From assembly GCA_903922735.1 (NCBI GenBank), contig CAIXUZ010000044.1:1-64000 (forward strand): a DNA stretch of 64,000 nt, read 5' to 3'. The stretch comes from an uncultured Verrucomicrobia subdivision 3 bacterium (GTDB lineage: Bacteria; Verrucomicrobiota; Verrucomicrobiia; Limisphaerales; UBA11358). Position numbers and translations under genes: made by a program. Under the pieces are notes generated by a model. That model did not search any database. It was given only the letters and a program-made list of their open reading frames with translations, and was not told the origin of the DNA. Positions 17,865 through 27,408 of the stretch are shown one piece after another; the first letter of the stretch is position 1; each line of letters starts with the position of its first letter.

Positions 17865-18626
17865 TCAGGCGAGCTTGGCTTTTTCTTCCGCCTGATTCAG
17901 CACGGCGATTTCATCGCGTGCCAGCCGGCGTGTTTTGTTCAAGGTGTCGCTGATGACCTGGCCATCGCGCATGACCACGATGCGCTTGCAATAGGCGGCG
18001 ATGTCCAGTTCGTGCGTGACCATGACGAGGGTGATGCCGGATTCGTTCAACTCCTGAAACAAGCCCATGATTTCAATGCTGGTGCGGGTGTCGAGGTTGC
18101 CGGTCGGTTCGTCGGCGAGCAGCACTTCCGGCCGGCTGACGAGGGCGCGGGCGATGGCGACCCGCTGTTGCTGGCCGCCCGAAAGCTGGCTGGGAAGGTG
18201 ATCACGCCGCTGGCCGAGCCCGACTTTCTCCAGCGCCTGCCCGGCGCGATTGTGCCGGTCGCCCAGCGTCACCAGCGGATGACTGTAAAACAGCGGCAGC
18301 TCGACATTTTCCTGCGCGGATGTGCGCGACAGCAGATTGAAACTCTGGAAAACAAAACCGAGTTTCTTGTTTCGCAGTTTGGCCAGTTGCTTGCGGTCGA
18401 GGTCGGCCACGGCCACGCCATCAAGCAGATAAGTTCCCGACGTGGGCTGGTCGAGGCAGCCGATGGTGTTCATCAGCGTGGACTTGCCCGATCCGCTCGA
18501 TCCCATGATGGCCACGAACTCGCCGCGATGGATGTCCAGCGTCACGCCGCGCACGGCTTTCACCTCGACCTCGCCGGTCTTGTAGGTGCGGTCGAGTTCG
18601 CGCAATTGAATCACCGGAGTGCTCAT
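17865..18626 (-). CDS. MacB-type ABC transporter ATPase
   Basis: 253 residues from ATG 18626, four bases after the adaptor stop; an in-frame upstream start would overlap the adaptor. Walker [10 protein letters not shown], signature LSGGQQQR, Walker [10 protein letters not shown] and the H-loop (VTHE) are all present, in the LolD/MacB subgroup. It energises the MacB permease encoded just downstream. Confidence 0.92.
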   Translation of the reverse strand: MSTPVIQLRELDRTYKTGEVEVKAVRGVTLDIHRGEFVAIMGSSGSGKSTLMNTIGCLDQPTSGTYLLDGVAVADLDRKQLAKLRNKKLGFVFQSFNLLSRTSAQENVELPLFYSHPLVTLGDRHNRAGQALEKVGLGQRRDHLPSQLSGGQQQRVAIARALVSRPEVLLADEPTGNLDTRTSIEIMGLFQELNESGITLVMVTHELDIAAYCKRIVVMRDGQVISDTLNKTRRLARDEIAVLNQAEEKAKLA

Positions 18627-18630
18627 GATT

Positions 18631-19839
18631 TTATTGCGGCGTTTGCGGCGGCGGGCTGCCAAATCCGCCTTTCGTGGTGGCGGTCAAAGTGGAGGTGACG
18701 ACCGCTTCGCCGGCTTTCAAGCCTCCAGTCACTTCCGTGTCCGCGCCGTCCGTGATGCCGGTCTTGATGATGACGGGCTTTAGTTTCGCGCCATCCGCGC
18801 TGAGGCTGTAAACAAGACGCTGGCTGCGATCCAGTTTTTTCGGCGGTGTGCCGTCATAGACCGCTCCATCGGGCGGCGAGTAGCGCAAGGCCGTATTGGG
18901 AATCTTCGAGACACCCTTCCGCTCGGATACCAAAATGGAAACGTCGGCGGTCATGCCGGGAAACAGTTTTTGCCCCGGGTTTTCGACGGCAATGATGGTT
19001 TCATAAGTGACCACGTTTTGCGTGGTGGTCGGTGATTTGCGGACCTGCGTGACCCCGCCGTGAAAGATTTCGTCGGGGAAAGCGTCCACGGTGAAATCCA
19101 CCGGCTGGCCCACGCGCACCTGGCCGATGTCCGCCTCCGAAACCGCCGCGCTGATGTTCATCTTGGTGATGTCCTGCGCCACGGTGAACAAAACCGGCGT
19201 GTTCATGGCGGCGTTGACAGTCTGCCCCAAATCAACTTTGCGCGAAATGACCACGCCGTCCACCGGCGCAGTGATCTTGCAGTAATCCAGATTCGCCTGG
19301 GCGCTTTCCAAAGCTGCTTCCCGGATCGTTATCGTGGCTTCAGCTTGGGCCAGTTCGGCCGTGGCCTGGTCCAGATCGAGCTGCGAAGCCGCCTTCAGCG
19401 GGACGAGGATTTTCTTTCGCTCCAGTTTCTGCCGTTTCAAGATCACGTCGGCCTTGGTGCTGGCGAGTTCGCCCTCCGCTTGCCGCCGGGCTGCGGCATA
19501 AACCGTGGGGTCTATCTCCGCCACGAGCTGCCCTTTCTTCACGGGCGAATTGAAGTCCACATTCAGCGCGGAGATTTTTCCCGACACCTGACTGCCGACA
19601 TCCACGCTGACCACCGCGCTCAACGTGCCGCTGGCGGTGACATGCTGCACCAGATCGCCGCGTGCGACGGTGGCGGTTTCGTAATGCTTCGATCCTGAGC
19701 CGGATGGCTTGCAGCCCGCCAAGCTGATGGCGGCCAATGCGAGGAGGCCGGCGCAACACCATAGGGTCAGGCAGTGTTTTCTGCCGGATAAATTCACCGG
19801 CCAGATTTCTTCGCGATAAAAACGAATGGATAGTTTCAT
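18631..19839 (-). CDS. Periplasmic adaptor (MacA/HlyD family) lipoprotein
   Basis: 402 residues. The lipobox LAGC (Cys about 43) follows a hydrophobic segment and implies an inner-membrane lipoprotein. Biotinyl-lipoyl-like halves (VGSQVSGKI near 85, KITAPVDGVVISRKV near 190) flank an alpha-hairpin (about 115-180). The beta-barrel and membrane-proximal domains complete the MacA architecture. It would bridge the MacB permease and the outer-membrane channel encoded on either side. Confidence 0.9.
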   Translation of the reverse strand: MKLSIRFYREEIWPVNLSGRKHCLTLWCCAGLLALAAISLAGCKPSGSGSKHYETATVARGDLVQHVTASGTLSAVVSVDVGSQVSGKISALNVDFNSPVKKGQLVAEIDPTVYAAARRQAEGELASTKADVILKRQKLERKKILVPLKAASQLDLDQATAELAQAEATITIREAALESAQANLDYCKITAPVDGVVISRKVDLGQTVNAAMNTPVLFTVAQDITKMNISAAVSEADIGQVRVGQPVDFTVDAFPDEIFHGGVTQVRKSPTTTQNVVTYETIIAVENPGQKLFPGMTADVSILVSERKGVSKIPNTALRYSPPDGAVYDGTPPKKLDRSQRLVYSLSADGAKLKPVIIKTGITDGADTEVTGGLKAGEAVVTSTLTATTKGGFGSPPPQTPQ

Positions 19840-19845
19840 AAATAT

Positions 19846-21213
19846 TTAGTTCCAACCGCCGCCGACCGCTTTGTAGAGCGAAATTTGGCTGGTGAGTTGA
19901 CGAAAACGGGCTTGCAGCAAGTTCTGCCGGGCGTTGTAAAGGTCTTGTTGCGATGAGAGCACGTTCAAATAGGTATCTTCGCCCTGACGATAGCGGAGAT
20001 TGGCCAGTTCAAATCGGCGCTGCTGGGCCGTCACCAAAAGCGATTCCTCCTCGATTTGCCGGGTGTAGCTGCGGCTGGCCACCAAAGCGTCGGCCACTTC
20101 CCTGAAGGCGGTTTCGATGGCCTTCCGGTAATTCTGCACTTCAATCCGGTGGCTGATTTTGGCGGCATCCAGCGAAGCCAGATTTTGTCCGGCCGTGAAA
20201 ATGGGCACGGTGACCTGCGGCGAAAAACTCCAGACTCCGGTCCCGCCGCCAAACAGCTTTTCAAATTCCGCGCTGGTGGATCCAACCGAGGCCGTCATCG
20301 TAATGGTGGGGAAGAACGCCGCGCGTGCCGCGCCGATGTTGGCGTTGGCGGCTTTGAGCGTGTGTTCCGCTTCCAAAATGTCGGGGCGTTGTTGAAGCAA
20401 CTCGGATGGTAGCCCGGCCGGAACGTCTGCCAGCAGATTGGTGCCGTTGAATGCTCGTGCCGGCGGCAGGTTGGTTGGCAGCGGTTGGCCGATCAGCAGC
20501 CCCAGGTAGTTTTCCACCTGCGCATGGTCGCGCTCGTAGGCCAGCAGGTTGATTTTCGCCGTTTGCACCTGGCCTTCCGCCGTGCGTAAATCCAGTTCGC
20601 TGCTGGCGCCGGCGTCAAACATGGCTTGGTTGAGGGCATAAGAATCCTGCACCGTCTGCAAGGTGTGTTTCGCCAGTGCTATCTGTTCCTCGGTCTGGCG
20701 CAGCGTGAAATATTCCGTGGCCACTTCGGCTACCAATGACACTTGGGCGCTGCGTTTGCCTTCCACGGTGGCAAAGTATTTTTCCAGCGCCTGACGATTC
20801 AGGCTGCGCACGCGGCCAAACAAATCCACTTCATACGCCGTCGAGCCGAGACTGGCGCTCCATTGGTCGGCAGTCACTCCGGCAGCATGCGACTTCTGAT
20901 AACTGCCGGCGGCATTCACCGTGGGCAGGGAAGCCGAACGGGTGATACGGTATTGCACCCGGTTTTGTTCCACCTTAAGCATCGCCACCTGAAAATCACA
21001 GTTGTTGGTCAGCGCCAGCTCAATCAATTGCTTCAGCCGTTCATCCGCAAAGAAGTTTGTCCAGGGCATCGCCGCGACCGCACCGGCATGGGCTCCGTCT
21101 GCGCCGGGATATTGCGCCGCCACCGGTGCGGCCGGGCGCTCATATTTTGGAATCATCGCGCAGCCGGAAAATAAAAGCGCGCCCGCAAACCAGATTGGCA
21201 GATAGGTTTTCAT
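19846..21213 (-). CDS. Outer-membrane efflux lipoprotein (NodT/TolC family)
   Basis: 455 residues. The signal peptide ends in a lipobox (LLFSGC, Cys18). Two long helical repeats of the outer-membrane efflux protein family follow, with the IGxARAAFFPTI motif near residue 290 and LYNARQNLL near 430. Forms the outer-membrane exit duct. It sits between the TetR regulator and the adaptor, with spacers of six bases on both sides, so the efflux genes form one operon. Confidence 0.9.
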   Translation of the reverse strand: MKTYLPIWFAGALLFSGCAMIPKYERPAAPVAAQYPGADGAHAGAVAAMPWTNFFADERLKQLIELALTNNCDFQVAMLKVEQNRVQYRITRSASLPTVNAAGSYQKSHAAGVTADQWSASLGSTAYEVDLFGRVRSLNRQALEKYFATVEGKRSAQVSLVAEVATEYFTLRQTEEQIALAKHTLQTVQDSYALNQAMFDAGASSELDLRTAEGQVQTAKINLLAYERDHAQVENYLGLLIGQPLPTNLPPARAFNGTNLLADVPAGLPSELLQQRPDILEAEHTLKAANANIGAARAAFFPTITMTASVGSTSAEFEKLFGGGTGVWSFSPQVTVPIFTAGQNLASLDAAKISHRIEVQNYRKAIETAFREVADALVASRSYTRQIEEESLLVTAQQRRFELANLRYRQGEDTYLNVLSSQQDLYNARQNLLQARFRQLTSQISLYKAVGGGWN

Positions 21214-21219
21214 GGCCGG

Positions 21220-21918
21220 TCAGCGCTTCAGAGGTTTGGGCGGAATCGGCAATCGCGGCCTTGCCGACGACGGAACGACCGGTCGGCTTTTCAAACCCGC
21301 CGTGACATAGCCGATCATTTCGCGCAGCACCGTCTCGCGCGATTTTGCGTTCTTCATTCCCGGCATTTCGCTCGCGTGAATGGAAAACATCAGCAGCGCG
21401 CCCATCGCAAACATCGAGCGCAAATGGAGCAAATCCTCCGGGATGTCCGGCAGCGCGCGTTTGAGCGCCGCAATGAACAATCCGATGCTGGGGGCCATAT
21501 CCCTTTGGATGGCGGCATGGATGAACGGCGGCGGCATTAATAGATTCCGGGCCAGAAATTTGTGAAAGGCGGGATGTTCCAGCCCCGACTCGTAAGGCGG
21601 ACGGACCATGCACTCGACGATTTTCTCTACGGAAACGGGCTTGCCGCCCGCTTGCGTTTCCGCGTCCCGGAGCAGCCGCGCCCGCTCCGCGTTGACCGGC
21701 CGGAAGCCGCGCATGAAGGTCTCGACATAAAGCGCCTCTTTCGAGCCATAGTGATAAGTCGCCGCGCCCAAATTCACCTTGGCCTCATCCGCAAGCATCC
21801 GCATCCCGACGCCGTCGTAGCCCAGCTCGCCGAACAGGCGCTCCGCCGTGTCCAGCAGGCGGGTGACGGTCGCCTGATCCTCCGTTGACTTGCTTGGTGT
21901 TTTAGCTTTCACAGACAT
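21220..21918 (-). CDS. TetR-family regulator with CecR-like C-terminus
   Basis: 232 residues from ATG 21918; a start 90 bases further upstream is in frame, but a consensus promoter lies between the two. The helix-turn-helix is at about residues 15-60 (AERLFGELGYDGVGMRMLADEAKVN, then AATYHYGSKEALY). The C-terminal ligand domain has the GLEHPAFHKFL and FIHAAIQRD pattern of CecR-type regulators, which control ABC efflux operons. It is the first gene of the efflux operon and likely represses itself and the transporter. Confidence 0.85.
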   Translation of the reverse strand: MSVKAKTPSKSTEDQATVTRLLDTAERLFGELGYDGVGMRMLADEAKVNLGAATYHYGSKEALYVETFMRGFRPVNAERARLLRDAETQAGGKPVSVEKIVECMVRPPYESGLEHPAFHKFLARNLLMPPPFIHAAIQRDMAPSIGLFIAALKRALPDIPEDLLHLRSMFAMGALLMFSIHASEMPGMKNAKSRETVLREMIGYVTAGLKSRPVVPSSARPRLPIPPKPLKR

Positions 21919-21919
21919 A

Positions 21920-21947
21920 ATAATACATACGTATGAAATAATGTCAA
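21920..21947 (-). promoter_or_regulatory. Efflux-operon promoter with palindromic operator
   Basis: Read on the minus strand: a perfect -35 TTGACA (21947-21942), a 16-base spacer, and a -10 TATTAT (21925-21920). The spacer holds a perfect 10-base palindrome CATACGTATG (21926-21935) with partial symmetry beyond it, a good candidate TetR operator. The predicted start of transcription is near 21913, at or just inside the regulator's first codons. A GTG at 21912 could serve as a leaderless start. Confidence 0.65.
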
Positions 21948-22219
21948 GCCCGCACCAATTATCCGCGCTGTTGTCGTGTAAAACCCGCACATGACACCAA
22001 ATAATCATGCGCCCGGCCCAGGCCGCTTATCCAAAAGTTCCCTCCTTCGATGGCTCGTGCAACCCGTACTTTTCACCCGGTCCGGCCAGCCGCCGGATTC
22101 ATTTTCTGCATGATGCCCGCCGGCAGGTTGCCGGTCAGGTTTCCGCTTTCAGAATTTCAGCGTTTGCGTTTGCCGTTCGTATTCCTCCAGCGCCGACAAT
22201 TTCATCAGCGCCCGTTGGA

Positions 22220-22915
22220 TCAGCTGATCCAGCGGGCGATGCCAAACGCCGCGGCCGCCGCCAGGCCGCCGATGATGCTCGTTTGCAGGGCGCTGCGGAT
22301 GACCGGCGCGCCGGTGAACCGGCCCTTGATTCCGCCGAACACCGCCAGCGCCGCGAGGGTCACCACCACCGAAAGCTTTAACGCGCTGTGGGCATCCGCC
22401 AGCAGCCAGTAGGCGCTCAGCGGAATCACCCCGCCGACAATATACGCCAGCGCGATGGTCAGCGCACTTTTCCAGGCGCGGCTCGGTTCGGGTTTCTCCA
22501 AGCCCAGCTCAAAGCGCATCATGAACGCCACCCAATCCTTCGGCCGTTTCCGCAGCGATTCCACCACCGTGGCGGATTCCTCATCCGACAGCCCGTAGGT
22601 CCGGAAAATTTCCCGCACCTCCAGCGCCTCCCGCTCGGGCAGGGTCAAGATCTCCTCCTCTTCGCGGGCCAGTTCATGCGTGTAATGCTCCGCATCCCCG
22701 CGCGCCGCCAGGTATCCGCCCAGCCCCATCGCGATGGAACCGGCGGCAATCTCCGCGAACCCGGCCGTGACAATCAAATGCGTCTGGGAAATCGCGCCGG
22801 TCAATCCCGCCGCCAGCGCGAACGGCACCGTCAAGCCATCCGACATGCCGATGACGACATCGCGGACCGTTTCACCGGCGGTGAAATGCTTTTCAATGTG
22901 GGGCGTGGTGGGCAT
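22220..22915 (-). CDS. VIT1/CCC1-family metal transporter
   Basis: 231 residues. The N-terminal GETVRDVVIGMSDGLTVPFALAAG motif and the EIAAGSIAMGLGGYLAAR helix are typical of the VIT1/CCC1 iron/manganese family. A central acidic cytoplasmic segment (EEEEILTLPEREALEVREIF) matches the metal-binding region of family members, and three C-terminal helices complete five spans. Expected to move Fe2+ or Mn2+ out of the cytoplasm. It stands alone on this strand. Confidence 0.88.
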   Translation of the reverse strand: MPTTPHIEKHFTAGETVRDVVIGMSDGLTVPFALAAGLTGAISQTHLIVTAGFAEIAAGSIAMGLGGYLAARGDAEHYTHELAREEEEILTLPEREALEVREIFRTYGLSDEESATVVESLRKRPKDWVAFMMRFELGLEKPEPSRAWKSALTIALAYIVGGVIPLSAYWLLADAHSALKLSVVVTLAALAVFGGIKGRFTGAPVIRSALQTSIIGGLAAAAAFGIARWIS

Positions 22916-23150
22916 AGGTCAAATTTGCAAGCAGCGAAGAGTAACGATATCGAAATCGGTTCGTCCAAAGGATTCGTCCACCGCCGGGCGATATTTCCTG
23001 GCCGCCCGTTTCAGTTTTGAGGGCCGCCCGCGTCGCGCCGACAGGCGGTAAATTCATCAATAATAACAGCGTTTTTAGCTTGGCAGGTCGTTTTAACCCA
23101 GCTTTAATGGGGCTTCGGTTAACAATAACACAAAACACATTGATAACATT

Positions 23151-23438
23151 ATGGCAAAAGCACTGACCAAATCGCAGATCGCGGCGGAACTCGCCACCCA
23201 AAACAACCTCACCAAGAAACAAGCGGTGGAAATTTTGGAATCCCTCGTTCAACTGGCCTACAAGAACGCCAAGAACACCTTTACCCTCCCCGGCCTCGGC
23301 AAGCTGGTCCTCGTCAACCGCGCCGCGCGCATGGGCCGCAACCCGGCCACCGGCGAAGCCATCAAGATCAAAGCCAAGCGCGTCGTGAAATTCCGCGTGG
23401 CCAAGGCCGCCAAGGACGCGATCCTCGGCACCAAGTAA
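23151..23438 (+). CDS. HU-family DNA-binding protein
   Basis: 95 residues. N-terminal helices (KSQIAAELATQNNLTKKQAVEIL) lead to the beta-arm with the signature GRNPATGE (GLGKLVLVNRAARMGRNP), the HU/IHF DNA-bending fold. The arm carries extra Lys/Arg. The gene is 15 bases upstream of a Lys/Ala-rich histone-like gene and both end at one terminator, so they probably form a nucleoid-protein operon. No Shine-Dalgarno is evident. Confidence 0.92.
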   Translation: MAKALTKSQIAAELATQNNLTKKQAVEILESLVQLAYKNAKNTFTLPGLGKLVLVNRAARMGRNPATGEAIKIKAKRVVKFRVAKAAKDAILGTK

Positions 23439-23453
23439 GAGGTTTATCATTTT

Positions 23454-23831
23454 ATGAGTCTGATCAATCTAACGGCCGCCCAACTAAGAAAGGCCGCCGA
23501 TCTTCAAGAACGGATCGCCAGCTTGAGCCATGAACTCGCCGCCCTGCTTGGCGGCAGTGCCTCATCGGCTCCCGCTCAGCCGGCCAAACCGGCGGTGGTG
23601 AAAAAAGGCGGGATGAGTGCCGCGGGCAAAGCCAGAATTGCCGCCGCCCAAAAGCTGCGCTGGGCCAAAGTCCATGCGGCCAAAGCCAAATCCGCTCCGG
23701 CCGCCAAGGCTGTCGCCAAACCGGCGGCCAAGAAAGGCAAGATCAGTCCCGAAGGCATGGCGCGCATCGTCGCCGCCGCCAAAGCCCGCTGGGCCAAGGT
23801 TCGCGCCGCGAAAGCCGCCAAGAAGAAATGA
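23454..23831 (+). CDS. Lys/Ala-rich histone H1-like protein with duplicated RWAKV motif
   Basis: 125 residues. A short N-terminal coiled coil (about 8-37) is followed by a basic, Ala/Pro/Lys-rich region. A motif of the form SAxGxARIAAAxxxRWAKV occurs twice (about 53-72 and 97-116), each followed by AAKA-type runs; similar units occur in verrucomicrobial DNA-binding proteins. The coiled coil suggests dimerisation with two basic DNA-contact units per chain. Co-transcription with HU supports a nucleoid role, which remains inferred. Confidence 0.75.
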   Translation: MSLINLTAAQLRKAADLQERIASLSHELAALLGGSASSAPAQPAKPAVVKKGGMSAAGKARIAAAQKLRWAKVHAAKAKSAPAAKAVAKPAAKKGKISPEGMARIVAAAKARWAKVRAAKAAKKK

Positions 23832-23852
23832 TTTGACGGACAACTCAATCGC

Positions 23853-23882
23853 AAGGCCACTCCAAAAGAGTGGCCTTTTTTT
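23853..23882 (+). terminator. Rho-independent terminator of the HU operon
   Basis: Perfect 10-base stem (AAGGCCACTC, 23853-23862; GAGTGGCCTT, 23868-23877) with a CAAAA loop, followed by a run of T. It lies 21 bases after the histone-like gene stop. Confidence 0.92.
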
Positions 23883-24191
23883 GCCGGCCTCCGGCGCTCC
23901 GCTCCGGTTCCTCAAGCGCAAGGCGTGGCTATTGATTGCAAGTGTGGGGATCAAATGAAAGAACCGTGGCCAGAGAATCACTGGGCCTGGACCGGAGAAA
24001 AGAGTTGCAAACCCGTGGCGCAGAAAGAAAATAGGGGCAGTGCTGCCGCGCCCGTCGCGGGCCAGCACACCAATGAGGAAATCCCGGACAACGCATGCCG
24101 TCATATCAAGCATTCCGCTCCATAATTAAGCTCGGAAAAAACCGCAGAGAATATTGGCAAAAAGCCCGCCCGCCCGAAACCATCCCTGATC
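23883..24191. other. Intergenic region, no gene recognised
   Basis: 309 bases between the HU-operon terminator and the glycosyltransferase-methyltransferase gene. No convincing reading frame, RNA or repeat was seen. Confidence 0.4.
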
Positions 24192-26033
24192 ATGGCCAAT
24201 AAATTTTGGGCAAAATTCTGGAAAGCCCGATCATTTTTTGGCAAGGCGGCTGAGGCTGAAAGCATTAATCCGCCCGCGCCGCCCGCCGTCAAGAAAAGTA
24301 AAGCCCGTCTAAAAATCACGGCGGAAAAAAACGGGGATGGGGTGATCGCCATCGCCATGGTGAAGAATGAAGATGATATCATCGAACAATTTGTCCGGCA
24401 TAATCTACAGTGGGTTGACGGGCTGGTGGTTTTGGACAATGGATCCATTGATGATACGCGGCGCATCCTGCGTTCTTTGCAGGCGGAAGGGCTTCCCTTA
24501 TTGGTGCTGGACGATCCCCTCACCGGTTTTATTCAAGACCAGATAATGACGAAACTGCTGCGGGCGGTGACGGCTTCCTTTTTCCCGGAGTTTGTGGTGC
24601 CATTGGATGCCGATGAATTCATCGCCTGCGAGTCCCGGGAGGTCTTGCTGGAAGCCTTGCGCAAGATTCCTTCGGACACAGTGGGCATTGTTCCGTGGCA
24701 GACCTATGTCGTTCTGCCCGGCGATGACGAGCAAAGGTTTAAAGACATACCGCGGAATTTTGTGGCGCGGCGCACTTGCGAGACTCCGCAATACTATAAA
24801 ACCATCCTTCGCACCGATGGCGGATATGCGGACGATATTGCCTTATGCCAGGGTAATCATAATGTAATAAACACTAAAACCGGCGAGCTGTTACCTTCCA
24901 TTCATTTAGCGGGCGTCAAACTTTCGCATTATCCGGTCAGGAGTCCCCAGCAGGTGGCGGCCAAGGGCATCATCACCGCGATGGGCGTGCTCAAAAAAAA
25001 TCCAAATTCCGAAAAGGAGGGCATTAGTTATCAGCACTTCGCGCTCCTTAGAAAATGTCAAAGTTCAACCGGGATTACAGCGGCGGATCTGCCCGGGCTG
25101 TCAATGCAATATGCCCAGTCCCGGCCGGAAATTGACTGGCAGAAGGATGTGGTGGCCGATCCGATGCCTTACACCTATGTCCGCCGGTATGCGGCCGCAA
25201 AGTCGCTTTCGGTCCTCGCCAAAGTCACCAAGTCATGGGAAGCCTCCATCGCCAAGCCCCGGTCGTTGGGGGATGAGTTGAATGGCCTGGTGATGAATAA
25301 ACGGGAAGCCGTGGCGGCCAGGTTGAAAAACGCGGGAGACGGGGCCGGGTCAACCGCCTTTGACCCGCTGTGGCATTTCGATCATCTATTTATTGATGTC
25401 GCCCCGCTTCAATTTCTGGCCGACCGGCATCAATTCAAATCCGCGCTGGATGCCGGCTGCGGCCTGGGGGCCAATCTGGAAATCCTCCGGCGCAACGGCG
25501 CCACCGAGGTCATGGGTATCGACGGATTCCCGGGTGAGTATTCGCTCTTATCCGGTCACGAATATCTCCAGCATGATCTCGCCCTACCCTTTGATCTGGG
25601 ACGAAAGTTCGACCTCGTCATTTGCACCGAGCTGGCGGAACACCTTGCCCCGGGCAGTGAAAATGATTTGATCCGGTCGCTTGCCCGGCATGCGGACAAA
25701 TTCATTTTATTTTCAGCAGCGGAGCCGAACCAGCCCGGCCACGGGCATATCAATGGCCGGCCATTCACCTACTGGATGTCGCGCTGGCGGGAGGCGGGCT
25801 GGGAGCCAATCCTGTTTGATTCACTTGCCTTCAGGTGTGCTGCGACCATGTCCTGGCTGCGGCGCAATGCCATCTTGCTCCAACCCCTATCCAAAGGCGT
25901 AACGGTTGCCGATGGTGCGGATATCAAACTAGAAGCCATCAGCCAGCTTCCCTACGCATGGTATGGCCAGAATTCCGGAATCCGCAGTTTTGCCCTGCAG
26001 GAAGAGTTGCCCGCCGGGTTGTTTGATCTGTGA
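24192..26033 (+). CDS. Glycosyltransferase (GT2-like)-methyltransferase fusion
   Basis: 613 residues. Residues about 48-300 form a GT2-type glycosyltransferase of the Glyco_tranf_2_4 kind: AIAMVKNEDDIIEQFVRHNL, VVLDNGSIDDT and a DADEF metal site near residue 139. Residues about 395-570 carry a class I SAM-dependent methyltransferase, with motif I LDAGCGLGANLEIL near 417 and an FDLVICTELAEHL segment near 470. The two activities would act on the same cytoplasmic glycan precursor. No other glycan-assembly gene is adjacent. Confidence 0.82.
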   Translation: MANKFWAKFWKARSFFGKAAEAESINPPAPPAVKKSKARLKITAEKNGDGVIAIAMVKNEDDIIEQFVRHNLQWVDGLVVLDNGSIDDTRRILRSLQAEGLPLLVLDDPLTGFIQDQIMTKLLRAVTASFFPEFVVPLDADEFIACESREVLLEALRKIPSDTVGIVPWQTYVVLPGDDEQRFKDIPRNFVARRTCETPQYYKTILRTDGGYADDIALCQGNHNVINTKTGELLPSIHLAGVKLSHYPVRSPQQVAAKGIITAMGVLKKNPNSEKEGISYQHFALLRKCQSSTGITAADLPGLSMQYAQSRPEIDWQKDVVADPMPYTYVRRYAAAKSLSVLAKVTKSWEASIAKPRSLGDELNGLVMNKREAVAARLKNAGDGAGSTAFDPLWHFDHLFIDVAPLQFLADRHQFKSALDAGCGLGANLEILRRNGATEVMGIDGFPGEYSLLSGHEYLQHDLALPFDLGRKFDLVICTELAEHLAPGSENDLIRSLARHADKFILFSAAEPNQPGHGHINGRPFTYWMSRWREAGWEPILFDSLAFRCAATMSWLRRNAILLQPLSKGVTVADGADIKLEAISQLPYAWYGQNSGIRSFALQEELPAGLFDL

Positions 26034-26166
26034 TTAGGCGTATACGCTCACAGGCACCGCTTTGGAGAAGTATTTCAGCTGTTCAGACAACAAGCGTCCG
26101 CCCGCGGGAAAGCCTTGACGGGTTTCCAGCGCGGGCCCTAAATGTCACATAAAGTTTCAGCGGCCT

Positions 26167-26787
26167 ATGTATTCAGCCAAGCAATGCGTGAATGTTCTGC
26201 TGGCCAGCCTGATGGCCGGGCTGGGTGGCGGCTGCAAAACCGAAGCGGATGCAAAGAATTACAGTCTCACTTACCATCTATGGAGTCAGAACAATACGCC
26301 CTCCTTCTGTCGGCCTTTGGCCGGTCCGGATCTGGCCTTGTTCCGCGCGGCCTCCGGGCAGGATTGGCTGGTGGTTTATAATTGCGCCAGTGAACTCCAT
26401 CCGGGCAGTCATCGGCGGGCATATTTTCTTGAGGAAAACCGCACCAACAGCACCCCCCATTTTGTTGACCTTAAAATCGCACGCGGCCTGCCGTCGGTTC
26501 CCGTCGTGAAGCAGTTCAAGCATGATAAAAATCCAACGCCGACCAATACCTGCGCGATCTGGTATCTGGATATGGAGAATACCAGCTTTACGCTTTATCG
26601 GCCGGGCAGTCCGCCAGAAACTTACTCATTACCCTGCTACCCGGATTGGATTCCCCAGCCGGAAACCAAAGGCGGCACTTGGTGGCGCAAGGCGCTGACT
26701 CCGATTACGATGACAGTGGACATAACCGTAGGCGTGGCGGTGGTTGCCACGTGCATTTGGATGGCGGTTGGGGCACCGGGGTATTGA
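26167..26787 (+). CDS. Putative lipoprotein with C-terminal membrane segment
   Basis: 206 residues. The hydrophobic N-terminus ends in LGGGCKTE, a plausible lipobox with Cys about 23. The middle is beta-rich and unremarkable. A hydrophobic segment (about 177-200, ITVGVAVVATCIWMAV) near the end suggests a second membrane contact. No family recognised. It follows the glycosyltransferase fusion by 133 bases but shows no clear link to it. Confidence 0.6.
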   Translation: MYSAKQCVNVLLASLMAGLGGGCKTEADAKNYSLTYHLWSQNNTPSFCRPLAGPDLALFRAASGQDWLVVYNCASELHPGSHRRAYFLEENRTNSTPHFVDLKIARGLPSVPVVKQFKHDKNPTPTNTCAIWYLDMENTSFTLYRPGSPPETYSLPCYPDWIPQPETKGGTWWRKALTPITMTVDITVGVAVVATCIWMAVGAPGY

Positions 26788-27408
26788 CCATAGCCATTGC
26801 ATGGGGATGATCCAGTTCCAATCTGGAAAATTGCAATGACGCCGGTAACATTTGCGGAAGATGCCACACTGTTCGGAATTGTGGCCGGAAGAATCGGGGG
26901 ATTAATGTGGGTTCAACCCGGTGGCTCCGGTGTCGCGGGTCAGTGATGAAAAGAAATGCGGAACCCCCGGTCATGATTTTTTCGATCCCTGCAATATCAC
27001 TGTTTGCTGTGCATCAACTTAGAAACCGCAGTTGATTTGCCGTAAAAAAGCGCAGAAGGCACAAAGCAATTGCCGCTGATGTGATTTTTCACCAGCGGCG
27101 TGTTTCCAATTTGATTTGGCGGGCAAGGGTGGCAAAGGTCGCGCCGCCACCATTGCCGTCGCCGAGTGCAGCGTCAGGCGACGGAATCGTTCGTGAGCCG
27201 GAACACTGGCTGCGTCTCAAAGTGACCGCCCGCTGCCAAACCCACGGCTCCGGCGGCATTTTGAAAACACGCCCTAGGACTGTTGCTTTTTGCGACCACT
27301 CGATTTTCTCAGGGCTGCCCAGAAGGGAAATAGTTTTTATCGGCTTGCGGAAACCGGCGGGGAGGCCGTTGGCGCGGCCGCAGACCCGACTTGTATCCAG
27401 AGTCCCGG
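26788..27408. other. Intergenic region of 621 bases, no gene recognised
   Basis: A plus-strand frame of 124 codons (27081-27455) runs into the end of the convergent glycoside hydrolase gene and shows no family resemblance, so it is not called. No RNA gene, terminator or dinB-like fragment was found. The base composition is as variable as in decayed coding sequence. Confidence 0.4.
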
